Part shown: one piece after another, positions 1-10,368 of the stretch | Numbering within the stretch: the first letter of the stretch is position 1 | Layout: the number at the start of each line of letters is the position of its first letter | Assembly: GCF_001879715.1 (NCBI RefSeq) | Contig: NZ_MNBW01000004.1 | Location: forward strand, 186,001 to 250,000 | Reading direction: 5' to 3' | From: Nioella nitratireducens | GTDB lineage: Bacteria; Pseudomonadota; Alphaproteobacteria; Rhodobacterales; Rhodobacteraceae | Length of the DNA stretch: 64,000 bases | Notes under the pieces: model-generated | Database searches by the model: none | What the model was told of the DNA's origin: nothing | Seen by the model: the letters and a program-made list of their open reading frames with translations, nothing else | Made by a program: the position numbers and the translations under genes

Positions 1-2
1 AT

Positions 3-50
3 GCCGACGGATTCTTTTCGCTGCTGACCGAGCGCATCGGTCGCCTGTGA
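3..50 (+). CDS. C-terminal end of an upstream CDS (partial)
   Basis: An open frame enters from the left edge and ends at a TGA at 48-50. The last residues read ADGFFSLLTERIGRL. Too little remains to assign a family, and a chance open frame of this length is possible. It would lie 68 bases upstream of selO on the same strand. Confidence 0.35.
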   Translation, partial: ADGFFSLLTERIGRL

Positions 51-88
51 TCCGATCCAATACCCCCTCTGGCATCCTGACCGCGAAA

Positions 89-118
89 CCCTAGGTCTAG
101 GGGGAAAGGACATTTCCC
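89..118 (+). promoter_or_regulatory. Two inverted repeats directly upstream of selO
   Basis: CCCTAG-GT-CTAGGG (89-102) is a perfect 6-2-6 inverted repeat. It is followed at once by GGGAAA-GGACA-TTTCCC (102-118), a 6-bp hairpin ending at the base before the selO ATG. The Shine-Dalgarno-like AAAGGA lies in the second hairpin. Seen directly; a role as operator or as a structure masking the ribosome site is inference. Confidence 0.4.
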
Positions 119-1561
119 ATGCAGATCGCGTTCGACAATTCCTATGCCCGCCTGCCGTCGCGCTTCTTTGCGCCCTTGGCTCCGACTCCCGTGGCCGATC
201 CTGCCATGATCGCGTTGAACGCGCCCCTTGCCGAGGCTCTTGGCCTCGATCCCGAGGCGCTTCGCCGCCCCGACGGTGTGGCGATGCTGGCCGGAAACAG
301 GGTGCCCGACGGCGCGACACCGCTGGCGCAGGCCTATGCCGGGCACCAATTCGGCGGGTGGGTGCCGCAACTAGGCGACGGGCGGGCGATCTTGCTGGGC
401 GAAATCCTCGACCGGACCGGGCAGCGGCGGGATATCCAGCTCAAGGGCTCGGGCCCGACGCCGTTTTCGCGGCGGGGCGACGGGCGCGCAGCGCTTGGGC
501 CGGTGCTGCGGGAATATATCGTGTCCGAAGCCATGCATGCCTTTGGCATCCCAACCACGCGGGCACTGGCGGCGGTCTTGACGGGTGAACCGGTGCAGCG
601 GGAGCGGGCGCTTCCCGGGGCGGTGCTGACCCGTGTCGCCAGTTCGCACATCCGCGTCGGCACGTTCCAGTTCTTCGCGGCACGCGGCGACGAGGAGGCG
701 CTCAAGGCGCTTGCAGGTCATGTCATTGCACGGCACTACCCAGAGGCGGACACCCCCCTGGACCTGCTGACGGCAGTCGTGGCGCGGCAGGCGCGGCTGA
801 TCGCGCAGTGGATGGGCGTGGGGTTCATCCACGGCGTGATGAATACCGATAACATGTCCGTCGCGGGGGAAACCATCGACTATGGCCCTTGCGCCTTCAT
901 GGACGGCTATCACCCGGACACGGTGTTTTCCTCGATCGACCGGATGGGTCGCTATGCCTATCGAAAGCAGCCCGAAATCGCGGTCTGGAACCTTGCGCAA
1001 TTTGCCACCGCGCTGTTGCCGATCATGGGGATGAGCCACAAGGATGCCGTCGCTGTCGCCACCCGCGCGGTCGAGGGCTTCGCCGACCTGTTCGGCACCG
1101 CGTGGGAAGCGGTCTTCGCTGCCAAGCTCGGGTTGGCGGATCTGGATGAGGATGACGGCGGGCTGGCCTATGACCTGCTGATGCGCATGGCCAAGGGGCG
1201 GGCGGACTTTACCCGCACATTCCGGGCGCTGTCAGGGGCCGATCCGACAGCCGCGCGCGAGGAATTCGTCGACCCGGCCACCTTGGACGCATGGCTGCCC
1301 CGCTGGCAGGCGCGTCTGACAGCAAAGGGCGCGGACGCATCCGTGCGGCGCGCCCGCATGAGCGCCGCGAACCCCGCCTTCATTCCCCGCAATCACCGCG
1401 TGGAAGAGGCCATCGCCGCCGGGCTGACAGGTGATTTCGCCCCGTTCCACCGATTGACAGAGGTGCTGTCGCGCCCCTTCGACGATCAGCCCGAAGCCGC
1501 AGACCTGACCCTTGCCCCAACCCCGGATCAGGAGGTGCGCCAGACCTTTTGCGGCACCTGA
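119..1561 (+). CDS. selO: Protein adenylyltransferase SelO (YdiU/UPF0061 family)
   Basis: SelO proteins are pseudokinase-fold enzymes that transfer AMP from ATP to Ser/Thr/Tyr of target proteins, linked in bacteria to redox homeostasis. The 480-residue product has the family blocks: [16 protein letters not shown] (about 80-95), [17 protein letters not shown] (about 108-124), HGVMNTDNM (about 240) and [11 protein letters not shown]. Length fits the bacterial family. The C-terminus ends CGT, so the residue that is selenocysteine in some eukaryotic homologues is an ordinary Cys (TGC codon). The start has AAAGGA just upstream. The gene to the right is convergent and its stop codon abuts this one. 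Confidence 0.95.
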   Translation: MQIAFDNSYARLPSRFFAPLAPTPVADPAMIALNAPLAEALGLDPEALRRPDGVAMLAGNRVPDGATPLAQAYAGHQFGGWVPQLGDGRAILLGEILDRTGQRRDIQLKGSGPTPFSRRGDGRAALGPVLREYIVSEAMHAFGIPTTRALAAVLTGEPVQRERALPGAVLTRVASSHIRVGTFQFFAARGDEEALKALAGHVIARHYPEADTPLDLLTAVVARQARLIAQWMGVGFIHGVMNTDNMSVAGETIDYGPCAFMDGYHPDTVFSSIDRMGRYAYRKQPEIAVWNLAQFATALLPIMGMSHKDAVAVATRAVEGFADLFGTAWEAVFAAKLGLADLDEDDGGLAYDLLMRMAKGRADFTRTFRALSGADPTAAREEFVDPATLDAWLPRWQARLTAKGADASVRRARMSAANPAFIPRNHRVEEAIAAGLTGDFAPFHRLTEVLSRPFDDQPEAADLTLAPTPDQEVRQTFCGT

Positions 1562-2209
1562 TTACTCCTTGCGGCGGAACCTGCGAAAAAGGCGGCGGTT
1601 GAGCGTCACGAACTCATCCACCATCGCCCCGACCGAGCCGAGCGCACGACCCTTGAGGTAGAGCGCCCCCAAGCCGCCACCAAAGCCCGCGCCGATCACA
1701 TCGACGATCAGGTCGCCCATGGTGTCGGGCAAGCCCGATTTCTGCATGTTGAGTCCGAAGGCCTGGTCCATGGAAAATTCGAAAATCTCCCACAAGACAC
1801 CGAACGTGATACCGATCGTCGCCGCCAATAGCCCCATGGCCCATGCCGGCGCGGCGTAGGCGTCGCCCTCGAACAGGATGAACACGACCAAAAAGCCTGC
1901 CAGCCCGAACCCAATGGCGGACAGCCCGTGCAGCGCTATGTCCCACCACCAGACCCGCTCGTAGAAATCGAACGCCTCTCCAAGGAAGATCGACGCGAAG
2001 ACGAAGATCACCACCAGCGCGACCAGGCTGCGCGGCAGACGAATATGCAGGCGCGAGGCCATGAAAAGCGGCCCCATCGACAGCATCAGGGTGGACGCCG
2101 CAACAAAGGCGGCCGTCCAGCGTCCGGTCAGCAGTGCCGCAAGGATCTCGATGCTCAGACCGGTCCAGATCAGGTAGGTGATCCGGCTTTGGTTTTTCAG
2201 CGTTTGCAT
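1562..2209 (-). CDS. Polytopic membrane protein, possibly DUF2238/YjdF-like
   Basis: The 215-residue product has about six hydrophobic segments and a basic tail (RRLFRRFRRKE). Conserved-looking polar residues sit in a loop reading WEIFEFSMDQAF, followed by DTMGDLIVDVIGAGFG. Those acidic motifs, close to or within membrane segments, recall the YjdF-like DUF2238 family, but this is recognition by eye. A longer open frame extends to 2614, overlapping the opposite EEP gene, so the internal ATG at 2209 is chosen. The function is unknown. It converges on selO with no spacer, and its start faces the EEP gene across about 100 bases. Confidence 0.75.
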   Translation of the reverse strand: MQTLKNQSRITYLIWTGLSIEILAALLTGRWTAAFVAASTLMLSMGPLFMASRLHIRLPRSLVALVVIFVFASIFLGEAFDFYERVWWWDIALHGLSAIGFGLAGFLVVFILFEGDAYAAPAWAMGLLAATIGITFGVLWEIFEFSMDQAFGLNMQKSGLPDTMGDLIVDVIGAGFGGGLGALYLKGRALGSVGAMVDEFVTLNRRLFRRFRRKE

Positions 2210-2308
2210 GGTGTGGCCCGTCGGCTTTCGGCCCCGTGACGATAACGCACGGGCCGCCACGCGCAAGGAGGGGCTTGCCACGGCGCAGGGGCGCGGCACA
2301 CTGGAGCC

Positions 2309-3031
2309 ATGCCCTACCCCGCCCCGCCAGATCCGGCCCATATCCGCGTCGCCAGCTACAACATCCGCAAATGCATCGGGCTGGACCGCCGTCGCAACCC
2401 GCATCGCATCGCCCGGGTGGTTGCGGCGCTTGGCGCGGACGTGGTGGCCCTGCAAGAGGCCGACAAACGCTTGCCGCCCCGCCCCGCTGCGCTGTCTGCA
2501 ACCGTGATCAGGGACGAGGCCGGGATGACGCCTGTCGATGTGGCTGAAACCCGTGTCAGTCTTGGCTGGCACGGCAATGCACTGCTGCTTGGGGCGGGCT
2601 GGACGCTGACGCATCTCGATCGCCTTGCCCTGCCGGGGTTGGAGCGGCGCGGTGCGCTTGTGGCCGAATTGGACGGCCCCAAGGGCACGCTACGGGTGGT
2701 GGCCACGCATCTGGGCCTGCGGCGGCGAGACCGGCAACGGCAAATGACCCTGATCATGGCTGCCCTGAACGCGCGATCCGGGCCACCGACAGTCTTGATC
2801 GGCGATCTCAACGAATGGTCGCCACAGGCCGGGTTTGCCCCGCTTGATCCGTTTTTCACCCTGCACCGCCCCGGCCGCAGCTTTCCTGCGCGCCGCCCTT
2901 TGGCGGCGCTTGATCGGGTGGCCACCGGGCCGGGGCTGTCCTTGGTGCAAGCCGGTGCCTGCCGCTGGGGCGAGGCCGGGCGCGGCTCAGATCACCTGCC
3001 TATCTGGGCGGACCTTTCACGGGACGGTTGA
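2309..3031 (+). CDS. Endonuclease/exonuclease/phosphatase (EEP) family protein
   Basis: The 240-residue protein has the full EEP metal-dependent phosphodiesterase/phosphatase signature: SYNIRK (Asn ligand), LQEAD (Glu ligand), THLGL, GDLNE (catalytic Asp and Asn), DRVAT and the terminal SDHLPI (catalytic Asp-His pair). No signal peptide is evident, so it is probably cytoplasmic. Substrate cannot be decided from sequence: DNA repair nuclease, nucleotide phosphatase and phospholipid phosphodiesterase all use this fold. The 3' end overlaps the convergent EamA gene by 32 bases. Confidence 0.88.
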   Translation: MPYPAPPDPAHIRVASYNIRKCIGLDRRRNPHRIARVVAALGADVVALQEADKRLPPRPAALSATVIRDEAGMTPVDVAETRVSLGWHGNALLLGAGWTLTHLDRLALPGLERRGALVAELDGPKGTLRVVATHLGLRRRDRQRQMTLIMAALNARSGPPTVLIGDLNEWSPQAGFAPLDPFFTLHRPGRSFPARRPLAALDRVATGPGLSLVQAGACRWGEAGRGSDHLPIWADLSRDG

Positions 3032-3896
3032 TCAGCAACAGCCCCGCACAGACCAGCGCCAGCGCGATCAGGATGCCGGGCCCGACCTGCTCGCCCAGCA
3101 CCAGCCAGCCAAGCGCCACCCCGAGGATCGGTGTCAGAAAGCTGAAGGACGCCACAGACGAGGCGGGATAGATCGTCAGCAGCCAGAACCAGAACAGGAA
3201 GCCGAGCGAGGCCACCGCCACCACCTGGAACAGCAGCAAACCGAAGTGATAGGGCTGCAAGTCGCGGATCAGCGGCCCGAAAAGCGGCGAAATCAGCAGC
3301 AGGATTGGGGCAGAAACCATGAGTTGCCACAAAAGCTGCATCTCGGGCCGGGTCTGCCGCACCGCGCCAAGCCGCGCCACCAGTGCGATCCCGCCCCAGC
3401 AGAACGCCGCCCCCAAAGCCAGCGCATCACCCAGCAACGAGGCCTCGCCCGCCCCACCCCGATTGAACACCGCGATAGCGACGCCCACCACGGCCAGCCC
3501 CTGCCCTGCCAGTTTCATCGGCGACATTTTCTCGCCATCCAGCAACCAGTGGGCGGCGAACCCCAGCCAGACCGGCATGGTGTAGAACAGGATCGACGTC
3601 CGCGCGACGGTGGTCCAGTCAAGCGCAAAGAAGAGACAACAGAATTCCAGCGAGAAAAGCAGCCCCAGCAACAGGCCTGAAGGCCAGGTTCCGGGGCGGA
3701 TTCGGATCGGCACGCCGCGCAGCTTCATCCACAACACCATGACGATCAGCGCCCCGAGCGAACGCAACCCCGCCATGAACACCGGCTGAAAGCCCGTATT
3801 GCCAAGCTTGATGGCCACCTGATTGACGCCAAGCACGATGGCAAACAGCGTCAGCGACACCGCCCCAAAAAGGTCGATTGATGATTTCCGCTCCAT
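3000..3896 (-). CDS. EamA/DMT-superfamily permease
   Basis: This 298-residue protein has about ten hydrophobic segments in two EamA-type repeats, the layout of drug/metabolite transporters. The second half contains a motif reading SFLTPILGVALGWLVLGE, the usual EamA ending. The start at 3896 is preferred over an in-frame ATG at 3980 because AGGAGGG lies 8 bases before it and the shorter form begins directly at the first membrane region. Substrate is unknown; the family exports amino acids, metabolites or drugs. It is only loosely similar to the two tandem permeases at 5.3-7.2 kb. Confidence 0.88.
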   Translation of the reverse strand: MERKSSIDLFGAVSLTLFAIVLGVNQVAIKLGNTGFQPVFMAGLRSLGALIVMVLWMKLRGVPIRIRPGTWPSGLLLGLLFSLEFCCLFFALDWTTVARTSILFYTMPVWLGFAAHWLLDGEKMSPMKLAGQGLAVVGVAIAVFNRGGAGEASLLGDALALGAAFCWGGIALVARLGAVRQTRPEMQLLWQLMVSAPILLLISPLFGPLIRDLQPYHFGLLLFQVVAVASLGFLFWFWLLTIYPASSVASFSFLTPILGVALGWLVLGEQVGPGILIALALVCAGLLLINRPVKGPPR

Positions 3897-4006
3897 GCCG
3901 AGCCCTCCTGCCTGTGGTGCCCACAAGCCCCGGACAATCGGCGCTGTCAAGCCGGGGACCCGCATGGTAAACCGGGCCAAGTCTTTCTTTGGCGTGGATT
4001 TCCTAG

Positions 4007-5275
4007 ATGAATCTTCTGCAAATCACCTCGCTTCTGATCGTGCTGGCGGGGGCCTTCGGCGCGGTGAATTACCTGTTCCTTAAGCTGCCCGCAGCAATCG
4101 GAATCCTCGCGGTCGCACTGGCCGCGTCGCTGGCCACGATGGCGCTTGATGCGGTCGTGCCGGGATTCGCGATCGACGATCAGCTCCGGCTGCTGGTGTC
4201 CGAAATCGACTTTTCCCAAGCACTTCTGGAAGGCATGCTCGGCCTGCTTCTCTTCGCCGGGGCGCTGCATGTGAAGCTGGAGGATCTGGCCGGGCAGTGG
4301 CGGGTGGTGGCGCTTATGGCCACGATCGGCGTCGGGCTGTCCACGGTGATCATCGGCACCGGGTTTTCCTGGCTGACCGGGATGCCGTTCCTCGTTGCCC
4401 TCGTGTTTGGTGTCATCGTGACCCCCACCGATCCGGTGGCGGTGCTTGGGGTGCTGCGCGCGGCGCGTCTGTCGAGATCGCTGGAAACCAAGATCGCGGG
4501 CGAAAGCCTGTTCAACGATGGTGTGGGCTATGTCGTGTTTCTTGTCCTTGTCGGGCTCGCCTTCGCGCAAGGCGGCGGCCATGGCGGCGGCGCCGAGGCT
4601 GATCTGGCCGACGCGGCGCTGCTTTTCGCACAAGAGGCGCTTGGCGGTGCAGTCCTTGGCACCGCGCTTGGCTGGCTCACCTTCCGGGTGATGCGGCGGA
4701 TCGACGACCCATCGCTGGAAGTGCTCCTGACCCTCGGCCTGGCCTTTGGCGGCTATGAACTGGCCATCGCGCTGCATGTGTCGGCCCCGATCATGGCGGT
4801 CGTGGCCGGTCTGCTGATCGGGCACACCGGCCCCAAGGGCGGTATGAGTGTTGCAACCCGCGCCCATGTAGACAGTTTCTGGTCCCTGATCGACGAAATC
4901 CTGAACGCGGTCTTGTTCTTGCTTATCGGGATCGAGGTGTTCGCGGTCGTCTTTTCAGAGGGCATCCTGCTGGCGGGGGCGGCAGCCATCGTTCTGGCCC
5001 TCGTTGCCCGTTTCGTGGCGGTGGCCCTGCCGATCTATGCGCTGAGCCCGTTCCGGGGCTTTTCGCCCGGCGTGATCCCGATCATGACATGGGGCGGGCT
5101 GAAGGGCGGGATTTCTGTCGCACTGGCGTTGTCCCTGCCCGATAGCGAGTGGAAGCCCCTGATCCTCGGCGCGACCTACATGATCGTGGTTTTCTCGATC
5201 ATCGTACAGGGCCTGACGGTTGGAAACCTCGCCCGCCATCTGGGCCGCGAACCGGAGCTTGACCTCGATCCATGA
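4007..5275 (+). CDS. CPA1-type Na+(K+)/H+ antiporter (NhaP-like)
   Basis: The 422-residue inner membrane protein has about twelve predicted segments. It carries the core CPA1 motifs: TPTDPVAVL in the middle of the transport domain and ESLFNDGVGYVVF a few turns later, whose Asp residues coordinate the exchanged ions. Late MTWGGLKGGISVALAL is also typical. It exchanges Na+ or K+ for H+ to maintain pH and ion balance. No long cytoplasmic regulatory tail is present; the protein ends soon after the last helix. Its stop overlaps an in-frame upstream ATG of the next permease (ATGA at 5272-5275), suggesting co-transcription. Confidence 0.92.
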   Translation: MNLLQITSLLIVLAGAFGAVNYLFLKLPAAIGILAVALAASLATMALDAVVPGFAIDDQLRLLVSEIDFSQALLEGMLGLLLFAGALHVKLEDLAGQWRVVALMATIGVGLSTVIIGTGFSWLTGMPFLVALVFGVIVTPTDPVAVLGVLRAARLSRSLETKIAGESLFNDGVGYVVFLVLVGLAFAQGGGHGGGAEADLADAALLFAQEALGGAVLGTALGWLTFRVMRRIDDPSLEVLLTLGLAFGGYELAIALHVSAPIMAVVAGLLIGHTGPKGGMSVATRAHVDSFWSLIDEILNAVLFLLIGIEVFAVVFSEGILLAGAAAIVLALVARFVAVALPIYALSPFRGFSPGVIPIMTWGGLKGGISVALALSLPDSEWKPLILGATYMIVVFSIIVQGLTVGNLARHLGREPELDLDP

Positions 5276-5313
5276 GGGGCGCAAAGCCACGGTCCGCCAA
5301 CGGAGCCTTTCCC

Positions 5314-6174
5314 ATGCACGACAACCTGCGCGGCATCTTGTTGATGACCCTGTCGATGGCCGCCTTCGCGCTTGGAGATGTCGGGGTCAAGAGCCTGTCC
5401 GGCATCGTGCCGCCGGGGCAGATCATGGGCACGATGGGGGCCGTGGGGACGCTGATCTTCGCCCTCTGGACACGGGCGCGCGGCTTGCCGCTGTTCCCGC
5501 GAGAGGTTTTCCACCCCGCCGTGGGCCTGCGTTTTCTGGCTGAAATCGTGGCGGGGACCGGCATGGTTCTGGCGATCACGCTCAACCCGCTATCGCTGGC
5601 CACCGCCATCTTGCAAGCCGCACCGCTGGTGGTGACGATGGGGGCCGCCCTGATCTTTGGCGAACGCGTCGGCCTGCATCGCTGGAGCGCGATCCTGACC
5701 GGGTTGGTGGGCGTGCTGGTGATCCTGCGGCCCGGATTGGCCGGCTTCAACCCTGACACGATCTGGGTGATTGTCGCCATGCTCGGCCTCGCGTTCCGCG
5801 ATCTGGCGACCCGCGCCGCGCCCAAGGGATTGAACAATCTGCAACTGGCGACCGTGGGGTTCTTTGCACTGGTGCCGACCGGCCTGCTGGTCACCTCGTT
5901 CACCGAGCCGCCGCTCTGGCCGGGCGTGGTCGGCTGGGGCTGGCTTGGGTTCACTATCCTGGCCACCGTCGCGGGCTATTACACCATCACCGCCGCCATG
6001 CGCGTAGGAGAGATCGGTGCCGTAACCCCGTTTCGCTATTCGCGGCTGATCTTCGGGATGATCCTTGGCATGACGCTGTTCGGGGAACGGCCCGATGGAC
6101 TCGCCTATCTGGGGGCGGCAATGATCCTGTGTGCGGGGCTTTATTCCGCGTGGCGAGAGCGGTTGCGCCGCTAG
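5314..6174 (+). CDS. EamA/DMT-superfamily permease, tandem copy 1
   Basis: The 286-residue protein has ten hydrophobic segments in two EamA halves. The start at 5314 (MHDNLRGILL) has GGAG 8 bases upstream and aligns with the start of the next gene (MNNLNGILL); an in-frame ATG at 5272 overlaps the antiporter stop and could be used instead. The C-terminal half contains TPFRYSRLIFGMILGM and LFGERPDGLAYLGAAMI, nearly repeated in the following gene, so the two are paralogues from a local duplication. The substrate is not identifiable. Confidence 0.88.
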   Translation: MHDNLRGILLMTLSMAAFALGDVGVKSLSGIVPPGQIMGTMGAVGTLIFALWTRARGLPLFPREVFHPAVGLRFLAEIVAGTGMVLAITLNPLSLATAILQAAPLVVTMGAALIFGERVGLHRWSAILTGLVGVLVILRPGLAGFNPDTIWVIVAMLGLAFRDLATRAAPKGLNNLQLATVGFFALVPTGLLVTSFTEPPLWPGVVGWGWLGFTILATVAGYYTITAAMRVGEIGAVTPFRYSRLIFGMILGMTLFGERPDGLAYLGAAMILCAGLYSAWRERLRR

Positions 6175-6300
6175 TGCTCATTCAAGGCGCATATAACGCC
6201 CATCACGCAAATTCATGACGGCTGCTGCAATCGCGCTTGCGCCACGGCGCGCTTTGCGGTTGGCATGTCCGCACCCCCTTCCACAACCGCCAAGGCCCAG

Positions 6301-7185
6301 ATGAACAACCTCAACGGCATCCTGCTGGTCGTCGCAGCCATGGCCGCCTTTACGGCGGAAGACGCGATGATCAAGATCCTGTCGGGGTGGTTTCCGACCG
6401 GGCAGATCCTGATCTTTCTGGGGATCGGCGCGAGCATCGTCTTTGCCCTGCTGGCGACCCTGCGCCGCCAATCGCTGCTGGCCCGTGCCGCGTGGCGCCC
6501 GGCCCCGCTGATCCGCGCTGCGTCGGAAGCGGTGGCAGCGACGGCCTTCGTCACCTCGTTGTCGCTGGTCGATATCTCGGTGGTCGCCGCCGTGTTTCAG
6601 GCCACTCCACTGGCCATCACCATGGGTGCTGCGCTGTTTTTCGGCGAACAGGTCGGCTGGCGCAGGTGGACGGCGATCGGCCTTGGCTTTACCGGCGTCC
6701 TGCTGATCATTCGACCGGGGCTGGCGGGGTTCGAACCGGCAGCGCTGTTCGTGCTGGTCAGCGTAGGCGCTGTCGCTGTGCGCGACCTGACCACACGGCT
6801 GGTGACAAGGGATGTCAGCTCGCTCGTGGTATCGTTTCAGGGTTTTGCGGCGGTGATTGTTGCGGGCGCCCTGCTGTTGCCCTTGCAGGGCGCAAGCCTG
6901 ATCGCGCCCGAGCCGCAGCAGCTATGGCTGGTGGCGGGGACGCTGATCTTTTCGGTCACGGGCTACTACGCCATCGTGCAGGCGATGCGGGTGGCCGATG
7001 CGTCGGCGGTTCAGCCGTTCCGCTACACGCGCCTGATCTTTTCGATGATCGCGGGCATCCTCGTATTCGGCGAACGGCCCGACGCCCTGACGCTTCTCGG
7101 CGCGGCGCTGATCATCGGCACCGGGCTATATACCTTCTTGCGCGAACGCGCCCTTGTGCGGGCCGCGCGGCGGGCTGCGGCGTAA
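6301..7185 (+). CDS. EamA/DMT-superfamily permease, tandem copy 2
   Basis: This 294-residue permease is a paralogue of the gene just upstream, sharing the N-terminal pattern, QATPLAITMGAALFFGE and the PFRYTRLIFSMIAGI block. Start choice: ATG at 6301 aligns with the paralogue and follows AAGG; an ATG at 6265 would add 12 residues without a better ribosome site. It begins about 125 bases after the first copy, so it may have its own promoter. Adjacent duplicated EamA genes could encode related transporters with split specificities, or form a heteromer; neither can be seen from sequence. Confidence 0.88.
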   Translation: MNNLNGILLVVAAMAAFTAEDAMIKILSGWFPTGQILIFLGIGASIVFALLATLRRQSLLARAAWRPAPLIRAASEAVAATAFVTSLSLVDISVVAAVFQATPLAITMGAALFFGEQVGWRRWTAIGLGFTGVLLIIRPGLAGFEPAALFVLVSVGAVAVRDLTTRLVTRDVSSLVVSFQGFAAVIVAGALLLPLQGASLIAPEPQQLWLVAGTLIFSVTGYYAIVQAMRVADASAVQPFRYTRLIFSMIAGILVFGERPDALTLLGAALIIGTGLYTFLRERALVRAARRAAA

Positions 7186-7301
7186 AGTCTCAAGCTGCCG
7201 CTGTTGGCGCAAACAGTCGGCCACCGGCGCGCAGTAGCCCATGAAACAAAGGCCGTTAGCGCTACCATTGACCGTTTACTTTCGGCTGGTCCCTGCTATA
7301 G

Positions 7302-8615
<1,314 letters not shown>

Positions 8616-8636
8616 GCCACCCGAAATCCCGGAATG

Positions 8637-8664
8637 GGCCGGCCCGCACGGGGCTGGCCTTTTC
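8637..8664 (+). terminator. Rho-independent terminator of eno
   Basis: GGCCGGCCC (8637-8645), loop GCACG, GGGCTGGCC (8651-8659) form a 9-bp stem with one G-T pair, followed by TTTTC. It begins 21 bases after the enolase stop codon. Confidence 0.8.
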
Positions 8665-9004
8665 ATCTGGGCCATGGCCGCAAGCCATCTGCGATCAGCC
8701 CTGGGAACACCGTGATAGCCAGCCGTGCGGCGGTGTTGAGCCCGTCACCCGCCTGCCCCTTGCGCCGATTGCGCATCCAACCATTCCTCTCACCGTCAGC
8801 GGCACGGCCCCAAAGAGCACCGCAGGGTCCAGATTGGCTAGGGGGCGACCTGCCGACCAGCCCGCAATGGTGCCGATCGCAACAAGGCCGGTCCGAGCGT
8901 GATCTTGGACCCGCCATGTCCAGCCCTTTCCAAACGCGCTGGCCAGTTTCGTTGACGCCACGCCCCGTTTGACAGCCCCTGCCCCACCCGCTTTCATTCA
9001 GGCT
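8665..9004. other. Gene-free stretch, nothing convincing seen
   Basis: About 340 bases between the eno terminator and the ribosome site of the next gene. Short open frames exist on both strands, but none has a ribosome site, family resemblance or convincing codon use. I see no tRNA, repeat or strong hairpin. It must contain the promoter for the 9.0-10.3 kb pair, but I cannot place it. Confidence 0.5.
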
Positions 9005-9019
9005 GGGAGGACTCGGGCC

Positions 9020-9412
9020 ATGCCCCTGCATATTCTGATCATTCTCGTGGTCGGCGGCATCGCGGGCATCGCGATGTTGACTCATGTCTTTGGCCTGTCC
9101 AAGCCGTTGCGGTTCGAAACAGACGAGCAGGCCCGCGCCGCTTGGCTGCGCAGTTGGCCCGAGGACCGGATCACCGACATTCATCTGGCCCCCGATGGCA
9201 CCGCCGCCCTGATCGAAACGGACCATGGCCCCGGCGTGGTCTTCCCGATGGGCGCCGACAGCAGCGGCCACCGCATGACCGGGGCCGAGGCGCGAGAGAC
9301 CGCCAGTGGCCTTCGCCTTACGTTCCACGATTTCGGCACGCCGCGTCTGGACGTATGCCTGCCCCCCGAGGCCCGCAACCATTGGCGCCAGATCATAACG
9401 GAGGCCACATGA
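9020..9412 (+). CDS. Small membrane-anchored protein of unknown function, paired with sterol desaturase
   Basis: The 130-residue protein begins with one hydrophobic segment (MPLHILIILVVGGIAGIAML, about 1-20) followed by a soluble domain of about 105 residues. I recognise no family. The start is set by GGGAGG 9 bases upstream; an in-frame ATG at 8969 would bury the anchor behind an unlikely Pro-rich leader. The stop overlaps the desaturase start (ATGA, 9409-9412), so the two are translationally coupled and may act at the same membrane. Confidence 0.8.
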   Translation: MPLHILIILVVGGIAGIAMLTHVFGLSKPLRFETDEQARAAWLRSWPEDRITDIHLAPDGTAALIETDHGPGVVFPMGADSSGHRMTGAEARETASGLRLTFHDFGTPRLDVCLPPEARNHWRQIITEAT

Positions 9413-10335
9413 CCGCAGATCTGACCTATCCCGACGTGGTGCAATGGGCGGTGCCCTTCTTCATCGCCGCGATCCTGATCGAGCTTCTGTGGATCGTTAC
9501 CAAGGGCCGTGGCGGACGCTACGAAACCCGCGACGCCGTCACATCGCTGATCCTTGGGGCGGGCAACGTGGCCAGTGGCATCGCGCTCGGCTTCATCGCC
9601 TGGGGCTTCTTCATGGTGCTGTGGGACATCACGCCGCTCGACCTTGGCACAAGCTGGTGGGTCGTGGCGCTTTGCTTCGTGCTGGATGACCTGCGCTATT
9701 ACTGGGTACACCGCTTCGGCCATCGTATCAGGTGGGTCTGGGCCAGCCATGTGAACCACCATTCCAGCCAGCACTACAACCTGACCACGGCGCTGCGCCA
9801 GACGTGGACCTATACCTTTACCTTCATGATGGTGGTGCGCGCGCCCCTGATCCTGCTGGGCTTTCACCCGGCCATGGTGCTGTTCGTGGGCGGGCTGAAC
9901 CTGATCTACCAGTTCTGGATTCATACCGAGGCGATCGGAAAGCTGCCCCGATGGATCGAGGCGGTGATGAATACCCCCAGCCACCATCGCGCCCATCACG
10001 GCCGCAACCCGCGCTATCTGGATTGCAACTATGCCGGTGTGTTCATTATCTGGGACAGGATGTTCGGCACCTTTGTGCCAGAGATGGCGGAGGACCGCGT
10101 CGATTACGGCCTCGTCCACAACCTGGGCACGTTCAACCCATTGCGCGTGGCGTTCCACGAATGGGTTGGCCTTTTCAGGGACGTGACCCGGAAGGGCCTG
10201 ACATGGCGCGAACGACTGATGTATGCCGTTGCACCACCGGGCTGGAGCCATGATGGCAGCCGCCAGACCTCGGACGGGATCAAGGAAAGCCACCTGATGC
10301 GCCACCCGGAGGACCGGGGGACGCCGGGGTTCTAG
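9409..10335 (+). CDS. Sterol desaturase / fatty acid hydroxylase family protein
   Basis: The 308-residue membrane protein has the His-rich di-iron signature of the FA_hydroxylase superfamily: HRFGH (about 103), HVNHHSS (about 117), HTEAIG and SHHRAHHGRNPRYLD near 195-210. Hydrophobic segments flank the boxes. These enzymes use O2 to hydroxylate or desaturate lipid chains, sterols or carotenoids. In alphaproteobacteria the substrate is rarely known; hopanoid, carotenoid or ornithine-lipid modification are possible. It is translated from an ATG overlapping the stop of the membrane-anchored protein before it. Confidence 0.9.
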   Translation: MTADLTYPDVVQWAVPFFIAAILIELLWIVTKGRGGRYETRDAVTSLILGAGNVASGIALGFIAWGFFMVLWDITPLDLGTSWWVVALCFVLDDLRYYWVHRFGHRIRWVWASHVNHHSSQHYNLTTALRQTWTYTFTFMMVVRAPLILLGFHPAMVLFVGGLNLIYQFWIHTEAIGKLPRWIEAVMNTPSHHRAHHGRNPRYLDCNYAGVFIIWDRMFGTFVPEMAEDRVDYGLVHNLGTFNPLRVAFHEWVGLFRDVTRKGLTWRERLMYAVAPPGWSHDGSRQTSDGIKESHLMRHPEDRGTPGF

Positions 10336-10368
10336 CCACAGCAGGCAGGGCCTTGGACCTGGGCGGGA

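Noticed and set aside
1501-1561. Possible selenocysteine codon at the end of selO
   Set aside because: The codon is TGC (Cys) and the following TGA is the normal stop; no need for recoding.
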